NCBI GenBank assembly: GCA_014055525.1
Contig: WIAH01000011.1
Span: 62,001 to 126,000 of the forward strand
DNA length: 64,000 bases
Direction of reading: 5' to 3'
DNA from: Nitrospira sp. CR1.3
GTDB lineage: Bacteria > Nitrospirota > Nitrospiria > Nitrospirales > Nitrospiraceae
Shown in pieces: positions 63,977 through 64,000 of the stretch. Both the position numbers and the translations under genes were made by a program. Numbering within the stretch: position 1 is the stretch's first letter; each line of letters opens with the position of its first letter. A model generated the notes under the pieces. That model had not been told where the DNA came from. It saw only the letters and a list, made by a program, of their open reading frames with translations, and made no database searches.

Positions 63977-64000
63977 GCGTGCCTTACAGACGCGTGCTCG

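Overview
The window looks like a chromosomal segment of a Nitrospira-like bacterium (phylum Nitrospirota). The evidence is a full-length secreted chlorite dismutase with both key haem-pocket residues, a nitrate/nitrite-type MFS transporter, a membrane-anchored octahaem HAO-like cytochrome behind a cytochrome b gene, a large NHL-repeat protein, and moderately GC-rich coding DNA. No rRNA or tRNA gene, CRISPR array, insertion sequence or prophage was recognised. Most of the window is core metabolism; short accessory pieces sit at 2.8-4.6 kb, 28-35 kb and 43-49 kb.

Layout. 0-2.8 kb: 3' end of a cytochrome b gene, octahaem cytochrome c, CBS-domain protein. 2.9-4.4 kb: two small type II toxin-antitoxin modules, the first with an 18-bp palindromic operator, the second with its toxin cut by an in-frame TGA. 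4.7-8.7 kb: two divergent GlnE-type adenylyltransferase genes, each with one nucleotidyltransferase domain, one carrying ACT-like sensor domains. 8.7-12.2 kb: hybrid histidine kinase and response regulator. 12.3-16.2 kb: groEL, groES and an RpoH-like sigma factor on the minus strand. 16.2-28.2 kb: narK-like, ribBA, ribH, nusB, purB, cld, purC, a small membrane protein, purS, purQ, purL, purF, a riboflavin/purine run with chlorite dismutase inside it. 28.3-35.7 kb: PqqD-like plus HprK-like pair, thioredoxin-fold protein, degenerate metallo-beta-lactamase fold, TPR protein, methyltransferase, membrane and DCC-family proteins. 35.7-43.4 kb: TPR metallopeptidase, recG, Ppx/GppA phosphatase, SpecR-like membrane protein. 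43.4-51.4 kb: PqqD-methyltransferase fusion, cupredoxin, Ig-like protein, histone H1-like protein, exported Lon-type protease, pentapeptide-like protein, scpA, scpB. 51.5-64 kb: two-propeller NHL protein, guaB, guaA, rluB-type synthase, aspS, aroC, an ABC ATPase, an exported S1C protease and a FUN14-like membrane protein.

The most unusual feature is a set of imperfect palindromic elements (about 30-180 bp) between co-directional genes. Most have a purine-rich arm of quasi-repeated short words, a loop, and a related pyrimidine-rich arm. Several enter coding sequence: one is an in-frame insertion of about 29 codons in recG, one supplies the last 30 codons of ribH, one the end of nusB, and one a false N-terminus upstream of the rluB-type gene. 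A second recurring pattern is a good sigma70-type promoter whose -10 box ends 6-7 nt before the start codon (glnE, scpA, the pentapeptide-like gene; recG is close), suggesting leaderless transcripts.

How the genes work together: cytochrome b and the octahaem cytochrome probably form part of a quinol-oxidising complex; the two GlnE proteins are expected to control glutamine synthetase; the sigma factor next to groESL suggests a heat-shock module; the rib/pur run plus guaB and guaA covers much of purine and riboflavin synthesis. All functional calls come from reading the sequence; no database search was run.
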